Assembly: GCF_024868665.1 (NCBI RefSeq)
Contig: NC_079907.1
Coordinates: forward strand, 19,347,376-19,411,375
Length of the DNA: 64,000 bases
Source of the DNA: Triplophysa rosa
Taxonomy: Eukaryota > Chordata > Actinopteri > Cypriniformes > Nemacheilidae
Reading direction: 5' to 3'
In this document: positions 44,737 through 57,475 of the stretch, in pieces
Layout of the letters: every line of letters starts with the position of its first letter
Numbering within the stretch: position 1 is the first letter of the stretch
The notes under the pieces: model-generated
The model's database searches: none
What the model was told of the DNA's origin: nothing
Seen by the model: only the letters and a program-made list of their open reading frames with translations
Position numbers and translations under genes: made by a program

Positions 44737-47700
44737 GTTTGGGGAGACCTCTATAATGTTGTTCTTTAATCACATGACTGATGAATTCCTGTATTTAAAA
44801 CAACCACGCTGACCTCGTTTCCTCATTAGCTGAAGGAGAGGCCGTAATCCAAATCCCGACGGGTCCGTTTGCACACTATCTGATGCTCACACTGACACGG
44901 ACATGCCGATGCTGTCTCGCATTAGTAAACAAACGTCTGGAAATAGTTCAGCCGTATAACCCAGTTTCAGCATTATATTTCACAGGAAGCAACTTATTTA
45001 TTTCCCAGATGTCTCAAATATTCTCATCTTTATTTTTCCTCTCTGTCTTTTTTCTGATGCAATACTGTCGTGCTTAATATAAAAAAAACCTATAAAAACA
45101 CGCTGACTCCATATGCAGCTCAAGTGCACTAAAACAATTCTTGGTCGTGGAGGAAATGATCATTTGATTATTTAGCAATCAAGCTCTGCAGTTCAGCAGC
45201 ATTTGTGGTTTGGCAAAGAAGTTATCGATTTAAGAGTTTCAACTGAAAGCATGCAGAGCAATTTTCTGTTCAATAAACAATATTTCAAGATGAAATGTCT
45301 TCGACCAAAATCACGTCTATACGTAACAGGTTTTTAAAAGTAAGACGAAATAATGATTAAGATTCCAAGACATTTTTTAATGATCCATCCCTGTGTCATC
45401 CACTGCCTTATATGGTCAATATTAAAATATTAGTAACAAAAATAAATAGCAGCGGCCGCATTTGTGCATGCCGTAACATGCAGGCCGTTGCCGCAGCAAC
45501 ACTAAGACCACAGGACGCAGACAACCGGCTATGAAATCCATTTCATCATCTACTGTTTCAATATGAACTATTTAAAGAAAATTAAAAGTGTGTCTCCTGA
45601 GCATCTCCTCTCAAATACAACAGACAATCACGTCTGTATTCACACAGAGACAAAAGGACGGGAAATTGAGATGTGAATCATTGATTTTATGACCAACATT
45701 TGATTTTTGCCTCCATTTATTCAGGAATATGAACCTGGCTGCTGGCATGACTTCTCTTCTGAGCTGCCAAGAACACAGACACCGGTGGACTTAATCTTTT
45801 TGTCCTCGTCGAAACATTTTCCACCCACATCATCACGTCTCTGTGTGTTGTGTTCATATGCCTGCTTAAAGGAATAGTTTACCAAAACAGACTAAAGTCC
45901 ATTGCACATCGAGTCCGAAATTTGCGTCCGAAATTTCCGCACGTTAAAAAATAAATACAACCTCACGTTGTGTCAATCACATTTACACACTGCCTCTGAT
46001 ATTTTTGTCCGTCATAAAAAATTCGGACTGGGTTCGATTTTCTGCATTTTTCGCATCCGTAGCAAGCATTTTGAGAGGCGTTTTGACAATCCAGAGACAC
46101 CGTAGAAATCAGCGCCAAATACGAAAAAACGTATACGAAAATTTCTTACTGTTTGTGTGAAGACCTTTAGAGTTCGTCACAATTCTACCAATCCAGTTTA
46201 ATTTGACATTTATTCATCCGACATTTATTATACCTATACCTTCATCCATAACCTTAAATAAAAGGACATCAGTATTCACACTTTTCTGTATAAAGATACA
46301 AGGTTCAAAAAGGACAAAACATGGATGTTTTGAGGATGTTATTTTTGAAGCTCGGGAGTAAAAATAACCCTCCACTTACACAGTTCCTATAACCCAAATA
46401 ACAACAACATTATGAGATCATATTATTCATTTTTCGTCGTTTTATAAAAACATCATGGATTTAAAAGGACCAAATATAAAGGATTTAAAATGTGCTCATG
46501 CGGTGAGAAAGAACTGCCAATTCTTCACTTGGCTTTCCCATTTCAATCTCATAGCTGGATGAGGTTGAACAGATCGGAATGAATTCTTGCGTAACGGTTT
46601 GTCACATATTTTAAAGTTCATGAATGCCTAGACTACACTTCAACAACAGCTGAATGTCTCGGCTTGAAGGAAACCCATTTCACAGCTGAACTCTACCGGC
46701 GTCAGGAGCACCGTCCGCGAGAAACGTGATGGATTTTTGTGAATACTAAGACAAGTAATGTTCCGTCTGTGGCTCCTGTCTGACACCTCAGTGCATGAGC
46801 TACAGATTTATCTTTCATTTGATCGCACAAACATTCATGATTCCAGGTTTGACCTATGCTTTAATGGTTCCCGCCGTTGATAAAGTCTGTTTAATTGATA
46901 CTTGATCCCTTTACACCGGCAGATCACACACACTGGGACTGACCGATTAAAAGTGACCGTCCGACTCCCACGCACGACTCGCACCGAATTTCAAACGCTG
47001 CCCACTTCACTTACTGTACAAATATTACAGAACGCTTGAAAGATTACATAAAAGAGCAGCCCTTCAAAATCTCGTTCAGATCTGTAGTTACTGTGAGAGC
47101 CCTCATCCGACAGGTCCTGCGGAGCTCTTCGTTTCAATACAGTCATTTTAAAAGCACTTACTGTAGGTGACCTCTGTCACGGGGTCAGAACAGCTCGTGA
47201 CCAATCAGCATCCCGGAGCAAAACTGTTCATTTTATACTGTCACATACACTACGCACACTAACTTCTCATTAGCTCATGCACAACCTTGAACTCAAAGCT
47301 TTTAACGTCAAATGAAATTGTAAAACACTCATGAAAGCATCATTAAAACGTATTCATTCAGTTTGTGATAATGCACTGTTAACCCCTAAACACAACGTTT
47401 GCCAACCTGACCTTAGCGGAATTTGTAACTATTTTGCAAATTGGCTAATTTGTATGAATTCATACAATGTAAATCGTGCAAAAACGTACAATTATTCAAA
47501 GAAAGCAATACTGAAGCCACTCCTATAACCCCACCATTAATACAAAAGTTACTGGCGCAAAAGCTAATTTAGCATACTAAAACGTACGAATAAGATCGTA
47601 CAAATACATAAACATTAGCCACCTCGTAAAGTAGTTAACACATTTCTAGATTGTGTTGTATTTGCCGGATGTAACCTTTAACATCATGCCAAAATATAGA

Positions 47701-48849
47701 GAAAAATGAACTAATGTTTTGTATGATACTTGTGACCATCAATCTGACATCATTCGTGTAAATCGTTCATAAACGCACACAATTGCGCATCATAAAATGC
47801 TTTTGCAAACAGTTTACACAGAAATTCGCTCGACTCATGTCTTCATAAATGAAATGAAATCATTTGTGTGTTTTCATTCATGACCTGGAAACATCACCAC
47901 AGTGAAATCAACTTCTTTGCTTTCTCACTCCACATAATTGAAACTTCTTGAAATCTTACGCAACACACACCACGCTGGGTTTGTGTAGCACGGTATATTA
48001 ATGTGGATGTAAATAAACCTCCCCGTGCGAGCATTCACGGGGTTGCTATGCAACCGTCGGCATGCGAGGACAGTTTGTGGCAGTTTGGCAGATGACGGGA
48101 GAAACTGTTACTTGCTGTTTTGTGGAGCAGAGATCCGTCACATCTGCGCCTTTCCAAAACAAGCTCAGAAATCTCACACGGCTAAGTATAACCGTCGGCT
48201 GAGGGAACGGGGGGGCTTTTCCTGTTCGAATCACACTTGTGTGATGGGTTTCTAGACGATTCCTCTCCTGACGTAAGCAGGACAGGAAGTTGCGTGCAAA
48301 ATTGTGTCAATTCTAAACGTCAAGAACGATTCGGTTGTACAACCAATCATACTCATCGATGAGTCTGTAGAACAGAAGAGGCGGAACATCAACACAATCG
48401 AATAGAGCTTTAGTTTGTGTGCGCAGATAAAGCCAATAACCAAATACATGTTTTTCTTTTAACACAATGTGGTGGGTTTATTAAACTCTTATTGACTGCC
48501 TCCGGGTTTGGTTGTGTTGAATGGGTTTGTTTTTATAGTCACTATCACAAGTGGATCTGACACAAATACATTGTTTTATGTTTCAGCAGGTATAAATATC
48601 TATCCCTTTTGTTGATCCTCATATGTGCAGATCCTCTGTTTGGCTTAATAAATACTAACATCTTGGTTTCATTATACATAAAAGACATTTGATTCAATGC
48701 ATTATAAGTTAAGTCTTGCTTTGCGTTCAGGGACCAAAACCAAAGACTGGTGAAGAAAACTTATGATAAAAAAAGTATGATAATTATTTAGTTTATTGTT
48801 TATATGTAATGTCATTATGTATAATGTCTAATAACTAGAGCTGAACGGT
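44737..48849. other. Long intron 2 stretch without recognised genes
   Basis: No exon, RNA gene or complete element. Weak repeat-like pieces occur at about 45895-46165 ('gtccgaaattt' words) and 47425-47640 ('acgtac' and 'gtacaaat' words, as in degraded fish DNA elements), but I could not define ends. The rest may be unique intron. Confidence 0.35.
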
Positions 48850-49505
48850 CGAAAGTAATTTTTCACACTATCAGCTATCAACCCGTAGTTTAAAAACTGA
48901 TGATCAGGGCCGATATATCCTGTCAAACAAAGGTGGACAGGAAAATGCAATGAATTTGTGCTCTGTATATAGAAAATGTTAAGAAACATCACCAGTTTAG
49001 TGATATTAAAGGGATACTTCTCCCAAAAATGATAATTCTGTCAGCACCTTCAAGTCTAATTGTCTTTGTTCTGATGAACACAGAGAAAGATATTTGGAAG
49101 AATGCTTATAACCAGACAGATTTTGCCCCCCATTGACTCCCATAATAGGAAAAATGACTTCATTTTTTTTTGTTCTGTTGAACACATAAGACATTTTGAA
49201 GAATGTAGGACAGCAAACAGTTCTGGGGCACTTATGACTTCCATTGTATTTTTTCCTACTATGGGAGTCAATGGGGGGCAAAATCTGTCTGGTTATGAGC
49301 ATTCTTCCAAATATCTTTCTCTGTGTTCATCAGAACAAAGACTTTTATACAGATTTGGAACAACTCAAATTTTTTGGTGAAGCATCCCTTTAATAGTCAT
49401 TATATGAATTAATAACATTTAGAAAGTTAAGAAATATGCATTTAATCTTAGAATCGGTATTGATAACTGCAAATATTACTCTGAATCGGCTATCGGTATC
49501 AGTGG
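48850..49505. mobile_element. TIR element, 'GATGCACCGAT' family, copy 3, interrupted
   Basis: Contains 'ttaaaaactgatgatcaggg' and 'aaaatgttaagaaacatcac' as in 31107-31910, then a MITE (49009-49389), then 'agtcattatatgaattaata' and 'gctatcggtatcagtgga'. The terminal GATGCAC words are decayed here. The same target family carries the MITE without disrupting the order of its own words. Confidence 0.55.
49009..49389. mobile_element. TTAA-type MITE with a long internal palindrome
   Basis: Starts AGGGATACTTCTCCC after TTAA (49005-49008) and ends AGCATCCCT before TTAA (49390-49393). Inside, 'gatatttggaagaatgctta' to 'ttgactcccat' on the left is repeated inverted on the right, making most of the element one hairpin. 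The same inverted structure is in 57476-57904. Confidence 0.75.
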
Positions 49506-49509
49506 AGGA

Positions 49510-50611
49510 CTTGAACAGATCTGAAGTGTTTGAAAAAGGTTACATGTATTTAGTAAAATCACAACCCGGCCTCATCGCCTCTGTACTCAAAACACTTCAC
49601 TTCTGCACTGGATTCTTCAAAAGTCAAAAATTATCTTCTGAAATGACAACATAGTGTGCTGACACGCAGACTCAACCGGTAGGCGTAGGCACTCAAAGGT
49701 AAGACTGTCACTAACAAAACTTGTTACGATGTAATCTAGTGCTCAACTTTAAGCATGAAGCCGGGCGGATGAAATCTGTAAGCGTTTTTCAACACAAGCT
49801 GTCAGATTAATGGTTCCAATCTCACATCCTTCACTTGACTGGAAAAAAATTTGATGACCAGACGTGTAAAGCAATAAACTGCTACAAACATCAGACAGCC
49901 GTCCACCAAAGCCAAGATATTTAGCATATTCAAAAAAATATTAAAAGGTAAACAAGTGTTTACAGTAAATGGAAAATGATGACCTGTGTTTATACTGAAG
50001 CGTCCAGTTTTACATTTTACATTTATGTGTTTTTATCCAAATTGTTTTACAGTGGATTCGGAGTATACGTGTTTTCTCACTATACAGCACACGTTCAGAC
50101 GTATTATTAGTAAATGTGGAAATCTTTGCAGTGTTGATGCAAACCTCTCCTGTAGCAGTTGAGTTACTTTCACATGCAGTCTATTTGCTTGACTTGTAAA
50201 GCATCAATAAACTGTAATAAAGTTTTAGTTGGTGATGAATGTAAGGACAAATGGCATCCTGCAGATAAATCCAATAACAGTGTTCTTTTTTGATACAATG
50301 CGGTGGCAATTTTGTTGTTTACTGAAAGTTTTATTGACTGGCTCAGCGTTCAGCGCTTTGACTGTTTTGACAACAATGTGAGGTCTGATGATCAAAGCTA
50401 TTATTACAAGTGGATCTATCAGAAAAACAAAATGACTTCGGCTGTTTAAAATCACTTGGTGTTAAGCTTTCTATAAACGACTCTGCCGGATCTTGACTTT
50501 AATTTCAATGCAAGCGATTTGGTTTCAACCTGTATAACCGATGATATGTTCAATGTGTCATAAGGATGATGAGTTTACTCTCACTGTCTGCCATTGGTCA
50601 CCAAACAGATA
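49510..50611. other. Intronic stretch, nothing recognised
   Basis: No exon or element ends seen. Confidence 0.35.
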
Positions 50612-50619
50612 GCACCACC

Positions 50620-50876
50620 CTGGCATTTTTGACCAGCTTCGGCCCTCCACCATTTTTGTCGACAGGGGGTGGGTGTGCGAGTGGTATGTTGTGCTGCTGT
50701 CATTGCCTGTCCTGCATACATAAGCGATTCGCAATTGCGTTCGCGTTCCGTGCATACACGCCCCATTCGCGCTTCTAATCCGTCCGTCTCTCTGGCCCAT
50801 GCGTCCATTTCGGCCCAAAAAGTACATCGGCCCACCGGGAAAATGCCCGGTATGCCCGATGGCCAATCCAGCCCTG
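50620..50876. mobile_element. Short hAT-like element with 8-bp duplication
   Basis: Flanked by a perfect 8-bp repeat GCACCACC at 50612-50619 and 50877-50884. The right end reads GGCCAATCCAGCCCTG, the left CTGGCATTTTTGACC; the inverted match is poor, so the left tip may be damaged. A GC-rich right half contains 'tcggcccaccgggaaaatgc'. Confidence 0.5.
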
Positions 50877-50884
50877 GCACCACC

Positions 50885-52599
50885 CCAAACTCAATGCCAT
50901 TGGCTGAGCTGAATTTACTGAATTTACGGATGTTTCATATGTTCAAAACAAGTAGACATACTTACTGTTGTCTGAATGTGTATTTTAACATGTCAAAAAT
51001 TACACAGCAGAACTTGTCAGAGCTGCGCAGCAGGGCATCACTTCACTCATTCTGATGGCATTTTAATGTCACACAAGCATAATGAAACACATTTGTGAGG
51101 TGGGCTGCAGTCAGTCTTATGGGGGTGTGCAGTCAAACGAAAGGGCAAGCCAATAAATGAAATGAAATTAGCATCGTTGAGGCTAGTGGCGACTATCCAG
51201 ATGCAATCTAGATATGAGGTGAGGTGAGCCACCCGTGGGTTGAAACGGAGCACGTCTCCCGTGGAGACCTGCAGGGGTGAGTTTGGATAAAGTACGAGAG
51301 TTCACAGGAGGAGAGCTGTAAATAAATCACGACAGAAAATGGCTCTACACAGCGGAATGGCAAGTCCTGCTTTAAAACCTATTAAGAAGATTCACGCGGG
51401 TCTCCGGCACTTGTATTTCTGTAAATGGGTAGTTGACACAGAGTAGTTTTGGAAACTCCAGCAGTGTGATATGGCATTTAAAATAAGGACGTTATTTATA
51501 TGAAAGCGGGGCCTTTTAAAAAGTGTGAAGACAAAATTGAAGTTGCACGATCATACACCAAAAAACAACTAGTAAGCTCTACTTAATTTTTCACGTAAAT
51601 TTGCGCAAAATTTGCACAGATTTTTTTTAAACTTGACACAAAAAATAAGAAAATTTTCATTTAAAAACTGTGTAAAAAACTTTGCAAAACTTGCACAAAT
51701 TTACACACACAAAAAAAGTAAATCCTATATTTGTTTTTAACAATGTAACAAGAAATACCATTCATTTAATGTTTATTAAAATATAAACTTATAAAAACAA
51801 GTGCTGTTTGAAGAAATTCAATGAATAACGTGTGCTAGTTGATGTTTATTGATATGATGTGTAGATAATTGCAATCAGGCTGATTTTGATTACTGTAGAC
51901 GTATCTGGCATATTTGATCAGTGTGGGCGACTGAACACCGCATTTTTACATTACGTGTGTCTAATGACCCTTGAAAATATGAACACAAACCGTTTGTTTT
52001 TATCTGGTTAGCACTGCTAAAATGACAAGCATCTGTCTTTCTCCATGCAATTATTAGCACAGCAGACGCTCAACTGAATCAAATGAAATGTCTTTAAAGT
52101 AACAAACACGCTCACAATGACATTGTCAAAGCGCACCTTGAGACCAATTCAGAGTCAGAGCTGAACAGAAGAGTCTTTAACAAGATTCACAATCAATGTC
52201 AGACTCTTCTACTCACTGCCTATGAACTCTAAAGTTTTATATGAGCTCGCTGCAGTCAGTCAAACCAACCGCCAGGGATTTTTTAGGGTCACAAAAGGAA
52301 CAACATCCAGAACATCCACTGCCTGAAACGTTTAAGTACAAACCGAGGTTAGATTTAGGAGTGGGGTTTCATTCTTGCTTTTTCTAATAATCATACATTT
52401 TTGTATGATTCACTTTGTCCAAACCGATATGAAATCGCCACCTCACTAAAATATTTTCCTGTGAGATCAGGTTGGACTACGCCACCATTTTCATGATCAC
52501 TAAATCTGCACACAAACGTCTATCTCAATAAAACGAATGTTTACCAGAGCGTTTTACAGAAGCACAGACAATGGCATCAAATGTAAAGATGTGACGTAC
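50885..52599. other. prkg1 intron 2, right end, nothing recognised
   Basis: Intron 2 begins just downstream (to the left) of exon 2. AT-rich; an imperfect repeat of 'aatttgcgcaaaatttgcac' type occurs near 51597-51700. No exon. Confidence 0.35.
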
Positions 52600-52766
52600 C
52601 TTCCATGACGTAGACCAGCGAGCCCACATCTCCCTCTTTGATGATACAGCTCTCTTTTTCATACTCCACCGGATACATACAGTCCACGATCTCCTGGATC
52701 TGAGACAGCTCCAGATTCTTCATGAAGTCATTGTCAAGAATGGCCTCTTTGATGAGTTCTTTAGAC
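52600..52766 (-). CDS. prkg1: cGMP-dependent protein kinase 1, exon 2
   Basis: Encodes residues 102-157: the first exon shared by the alpha and beta forms in other vertebrates, covering the linker and the start of cGMP-binding site A. The frame reads [40 protein letters not shown] and [15 protein letters not shown], differing from mammalian PRKG1 only at single sites (KEL for KDL, EKES for GKDS). The acceptor is ...tttttgtcaccacag before G TCT AAA; the donor is ATGGAAG followed by gtacgt. 167 bases: the first G completes the Gln codon begun in exon 1 and the last G starts the Asp codon finished in exon 3. A LINE begins about 118 bp upstream of the acceptor. Confidence 0.96.
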
Positions 52767-54168
52767 CTGTGGTGACAAAAACAGAAAGGATTTTTGTTCC
52801 TGGTGAAATTAAAAAGAGTTACCAGGACCATTCAGATAAATAATGATAACTGTATTGTGAGTTATATGGTTATATATCCCTAGCGAACTAGGGAACTACA
52901 GGCCTATATCGAATCTACCTTTCATATTAAAAAAAGTAGTTTCAACTCAATTATGCTCCTTCCTCCAAAGGAATGACGTCAATGAAGCATTCCAGTCTGG
53001 ATTTAGAGCATGTCACAGTACAGAGACTGCTTTGATCAGAGTTACAAATGATCTGCTATTGGCGTCTGACCGAGGTTGTATCTCATTATTGGTTCTGCTA
53101 GACCTTAGTGCTGCATTCAACACCATTGACCACAGCACACTCCTACATAGACTCATAAATTATGTCGGCATTAAGGGAATAGCTTTGAAATGGTTTAAAT
53201 CGTATTTATCCAACCGTTTTCAATTTGTAGCAATAAACAATGAGGTGTCACGCAAATCGCAAGTCCAGTACGGTGTACCACAGGGCTCAGTCTTAGGGCC
53301 TCTTCTCTTCGCATTATACATGCTACCTCTAGGAGATATAATAAAGTGACACAGAGTTAGCTTTCACTGTTATGCTGATAATACTCAACTTTATATTTCC
53401 TCGAAGCCTCTTGAAACACAGCAGTTCCATCGAATAATGGAATGCATAGGCGATATAAAAAACTGGATGAGTAACAACTTTTTATTACTGAACTCGGACA
53501 AAACAGAAGTGTTAATTATTGGACCGAAAACCACCATACGTAACAACCAAGAATACTGCTCAACTATTGACGGATGTTCCATAAAACCCTCGTCGTCAGC
53601 AAAGAATCTTGGCATTCTATTCGATAGTAATCTGGCATTTGAGAGCCACGTCACCAACACCTGTAAAATTGCATTTTTCCATTTTAAGAATATATCTAAA
53701 CTACGTCATATGCTGTCACTGTCAGATGCAGAGAAGTTAATTCATGCATTCATGACATCAAGACTAGATTACTGTAATGCTCTGTTAGGTGGTTGCCCTG
53801 CAGGCTTATTACAAAAACTCAATCTGGTCCAAAACGCGGCAGCTTGAGTTCTTACACGTACAAAAAAGTATGAACATATTAGCCCGGTTCTGTCAACCTT
53901 GCACTGGTTACCTATAAAGCATCGCATTAACTTTAAAATCTTGCTTATTACCCATAAAGCCCTACATGGTTTAGCTCCTCAGTACTTAAGTGAACTCCTC
54001 TTGTATTATAGTCCTTCACGTGCATTACGCTCTCAGGCATCCTGTCAGTTGGTAATACCTAGAATTTCAAAATCAAGTGCAGGTGGTAGATCATTTTCCT
54101 ATCTAGCGCCTAAACTTTGACACACTCTGTCAGTTTAAATCTAGACTAAAGACCCATCTTTTTAATCT

Positions 54169-54324
54169 GACACAGCTGTTTGTTAGAGAGGACAGGAGGA
54201 GAAGTGGAAGAGAGAAGGGGGTGGGTCCGGGAAAGGACCACGAGACGGGAATCGAACCCGGGTCGCCCAATGCGCAACCGCGCCACATGTCGGAGCACTG
54301 CCCACTAGGCTATCGGCTCCAACG
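54169..54324 (-). mobile_element. tRNA-derived SINE inside LINE copy 2
   Basis: On the minus strand it starts GTTGGAGCCGATAGCCTAGT, includes an A box (TAGCCTAGTGGGC) and a B box (GGGTTCGATTCCCG), and continues with a pyrimidine-rich tail. Flanked by a 13-of-14 duplication: CATCTTTTTAATCT (54155-54168) and CATCGTTTTAATCT (54325-54338). A tRNA-like fold is plausible only in part, so it is a SINE and not a tRNA gene. Confidence 0.8.
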
Positions 54325-54989
54325 CATCGTTTTAATCTTGCATACACTACACTTCCATAATATAAATCCTCTGAGGGATTAGGCTGCATTAGTTAGATCA
54401 ACCGGAACCAGGAACACAACAGATGTACTTGTTGCATCAAAGAGTGCAGAACAGTACTCTACTCTCAGCCAGTCTTGTCTCATTGTTCCAAGGTTACCAC
54501 AGCGAGCAGGATGCAGTTCATGCCCAGACCTGATGGTAGACCGGAAAATGGGAAGAGGCGACCTGACAAGAGCTGAGATGATAGAGCTGGAAAAAGAAGG
54601 ACGTGATGACTTGACACGTCTTCACTACAAAATTTAAAATGCTATTAGATTATTAATGATAATCTTAAACTAAAATTTACCTTATTAGTAAGTTTATTTC
54701 TTTTTATTTAGCCTTGTTGTGCAAGCACTGTCGAGCTTATGAAGAGGCAGCAGCTTTTGCCAGAGGGGAACTGGAATCCCCTGGTTGGGCCTGGGATCTC
54801 CTGAGGTTTTTTTCTCGATTGGAGTTTTGGGTTCCTCGCCACCATTTGCATACTGTTTTTCACTTTTTGCCTGGCCGGGGGGGCTGCTTCAGAATTAGAA
54901 TTTTAATGTTTTACTTAATTAACATTGCATATAAGAATTTATAGTCTGTTTAATATTTGACCTGTGTTTCTCTCTCCTTTATCTTAAAT

Positions 54990-55047
54990 GTGTGCTTTCA
55001 CTGTGTCTGTGTGTGTGTGTGTGTCCGTGCTTGTCTGTATGTGTGTG

Positions 55048-55079
<32 letters not shown>

Positions 55080-55115
55080 TGTGTGTGTGTGTGCGTGCGT
55101 GCGTGCGTGTGTGTC
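54990..55115. repeat. (TG)n/(TGCG)n microsatellite
   Basis: Long run of 'gtgt' and 'gcgt' units in the 3' untranslated part of LINE copy 2. Confidence 0.9.
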
Positions 55116-55322
55116 TAAGTCTATGTGTGTTAGTACATGTGCATATTGTGTGTGTGGAGTGTTTTTTATGTGGGTATGACTGTCTTCTGTGTTTTCACCT
55201 TTTTCTTGTTTTTAAAGGTACAACTTTAATTGTTTTGCTTATAGTCAATATGTCTCATGTACAGCTGCTTTGTAACAGTGAAAATTGTAAAAAGCGCTAT
55301 ATAAATAAAGTTGAGTTGAGTT

Positions 55323-57300
55323 ATATTAGCGATAAGCCAGTGTATGAAATTTTGCGGCATTTAGTGGTGAGGTTGTGAACGGCAACCAATGGCTCACTCC
55401 ACCCCTCCCTTTCCAAGCACTACGGTGGCTGACACAGGACTAAGATGTCGTCACATTTTCACTTCTTTGCTGAAGGAGAAAACGCATTTACGAAACGCAT
55501 TCTGTAGAGCAGTTTGTCCGTTTAGCTACTGTAGAAACAACATGATGAACTCCATGTAAGGGGACCCGCGGTAGCTCATTCTAAAGTAATAAAAGCATAA
55601 CGCTTCATTATGTAAGGTCTTTATACACCTCTGAACATGTGTATGATTTGCATTTCCGTCAATAGATCCTTCTAAATATTACTCACAGCACATTTAAGTC
55701 CTAAATCGAGCAAAATCAAACTGAAGTGAAAACGGCAAAATGGAGGCAGTCACAAATCACTTTTTCTTGAAATCCGAGACAGCTTTATTCAATGGCACAG
55801 CATGAGAAATTCCTCTCAGGAAGGTGTGAACCTCAGAATCCCTCATGCCGGGATTTTGTGAACGTAATCAATGTCTCACACAATCAGTCAATGAGTTTCT
55901 CTTCATGGATGACACGACTGATATTCATTTCACGGTCTAAATGTCGGTCTCATGACGTCCATCAGATGTCCGGATGTTGTCTTGCATTCCATGTTCCCTC
56001 TTAACTGTTATTTTATCTATATCATGCATACGTTACATTTCATTCTTCTATTATCTCACTGACAGCATCAGCGACATGCTTGGGAAAATATTGGCGTGCT
56101 TTTCTCTTTCGATTAGAAATTGGACGAGATGATGTCTGAAAACTGTGGGAGAGGACACGGTCGTCAACACCACCTTTCAAAATGACGGAAATTGTTTATG
56201 ATTTTAAAATAACCTAGCAGGTACTGCGTTTTGAGGGATCATATTCTGAAGTAGACTGCACTCTACAATTAAATGTACTTTGTGTGAAAACACAGAAGCA
56301 GGTGGGTGCACCCAAGTGCATGCATTAATAAGATTCTTGAGCGATCACAACTGATAACCGCTCAATTTAATCTCTCAACATGTGTGTCGTCCCAGTGAAT
56401 CATTTGCATGCATCTGAATTCCAAAGGGAACATGAGACTGAGACTAATAGGACATTTATAGGATTATAAACTCATTTCAGCTGGTGTTTTGATGCCCTTG
56501 CGATCATACAGTCTGGAGAAATATGGCCTCTATCTGAATGGGGATTAAAGACAAATGGTTTAAGGATTTATACTCGATAAAGAGATCACATTCAGACAAG
56601 CACGCCAGCAATAATGAGAGTTATAATAAAAGATACGGGAGCAGAAGACAGATTATTCTTATCAGTCACGATTCAGACGAGTCGCCTTCACATACATTCA
56701 ATAAGATCTCAATCTGAGAATGATATTAACAAATCTCATGTATTAGTTATGATGTGATCGCTTAAACAGAATAATCTGTATGCACGGGAAGGATTGTCTA
56801 GTGTCACATTTAACAACAAGTGGTATCTTTACTTGATTGCTTTATTGCTATATTTTGTTTGCTGTGGATTAAAACAAAGAATAAAAAACATTTTTTTAAT
56901 ATATTTCGTAATTATAGTTTCACTTCTCAAGACTAAATCCAAGAGTCACTTTAATGGCCAAATAAAAGCATTGCTTCATTTTATATCACCAAAAAATCAT
57001 AAAAAATATATTTTCGCTATTAGTTGCTGTTTTTTCACTGTTGAATCATTCACAATAATACGAGGAGCATGTTAGGTTCAAAATGTGAACAGAAAAACTA
57101 AATGTATTTCGAATGCAATGCAATAATTCATAAGTCATTTACTATCCATATCCACATTCACAAGCAGAGTGACGTGAATAAAGGTTGTTTATAGCCATTC
57201 TCATGCAAAACTGCCATCCATTCTTGTTTGCCTAATTTGATCTCCTCTGTTCCGAAAGATTTACCCGATAGGGTCCGTGTGCACTAAAGCCAACACGCGG
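55323..57300. other. prkg1 intron 1, nothing recognised
   Basis: No exon, RNA gene or element ends seen. Confidence 0.35.
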
Positions 57301-57446
57301 GTAATGTGATGTAACTGGTAGAGCACGACATTACCAATGCTATGCCAAGGTCAAGGGTTGGATTCCCGTGGAGAGCATGTAAACCGTGAGCCATTAGTGC
57401 TCTGAGAGTCACTTTGAATAAAAGCGTCTGCCAAATTCACGAACGC
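57301..57446 (+). mobile_element. tRNA-derived SINE
   Basis: Contains an A box-like 'taactggtagagca', a B box-like 'ggtcaagggttggattcccg' and the tail 'tcactttgaataaaagcgtc' with 'tgccaaat'. The tail 'ataaaagcgtctgccaaat' recurs alone at 59494-59517 and 62734-62757, as remnants of other copies. Similar to cyprinid tRNA SINEs; the exact family is not assigned. Confidence 0.7.
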
Positions 57447-57475
57447 ATAAAGCATAATTTTTTTTTATCTGTTAA

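Larger units (their letters stand above)
52885..55322 (+). mobile_element. L2/CR1-type LINE, 5'-truncated, copy 2
   Basis: Non-LTR retrotransposon remnant, antisense to prkg1 and inside intron 1. It reads NYRPIS-like sequence from about 52890, then [40 protein letters not shown] (reverse transcriptase motifs), CYADNTQLYIS, NSDKTEVLIIGPK, NLVQNAAA and LSTLHWLPIKHRINFKILLI. The catalytic YADD box is YADN, a TGA follows DIIK at 53347, and another TGA replaces an Arg codon after NAAA at 53846, so it is dead. The endonuclease domain is missing. It ends GCGCTATATAAATAAAGTTG plus GTTGA-type repeats, the tail also seen in copy 1. A SINE (54169-54324) and a (TG)n run lie inside. Confidence 0.85.

Noticed and set aside
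54183..54324. Possible tRNA gene on the minus strand
   Set aside because: A and B boxes are present but the acceptor stem and full cloverleaf are not convincing, and a 14-bp duplication flanks a longer unit, so it is a SINE.
54988..55378. Cys/Val-rich open frames
   Set aside because: They translate the (TG)n microsatellite in the LINE 3' end.
57301..57446. Possible tRNA gene on the plus strand
   Set aside because: The tRNA-like part is followed by a SINE tail that recurs alone elsewhere in the window.
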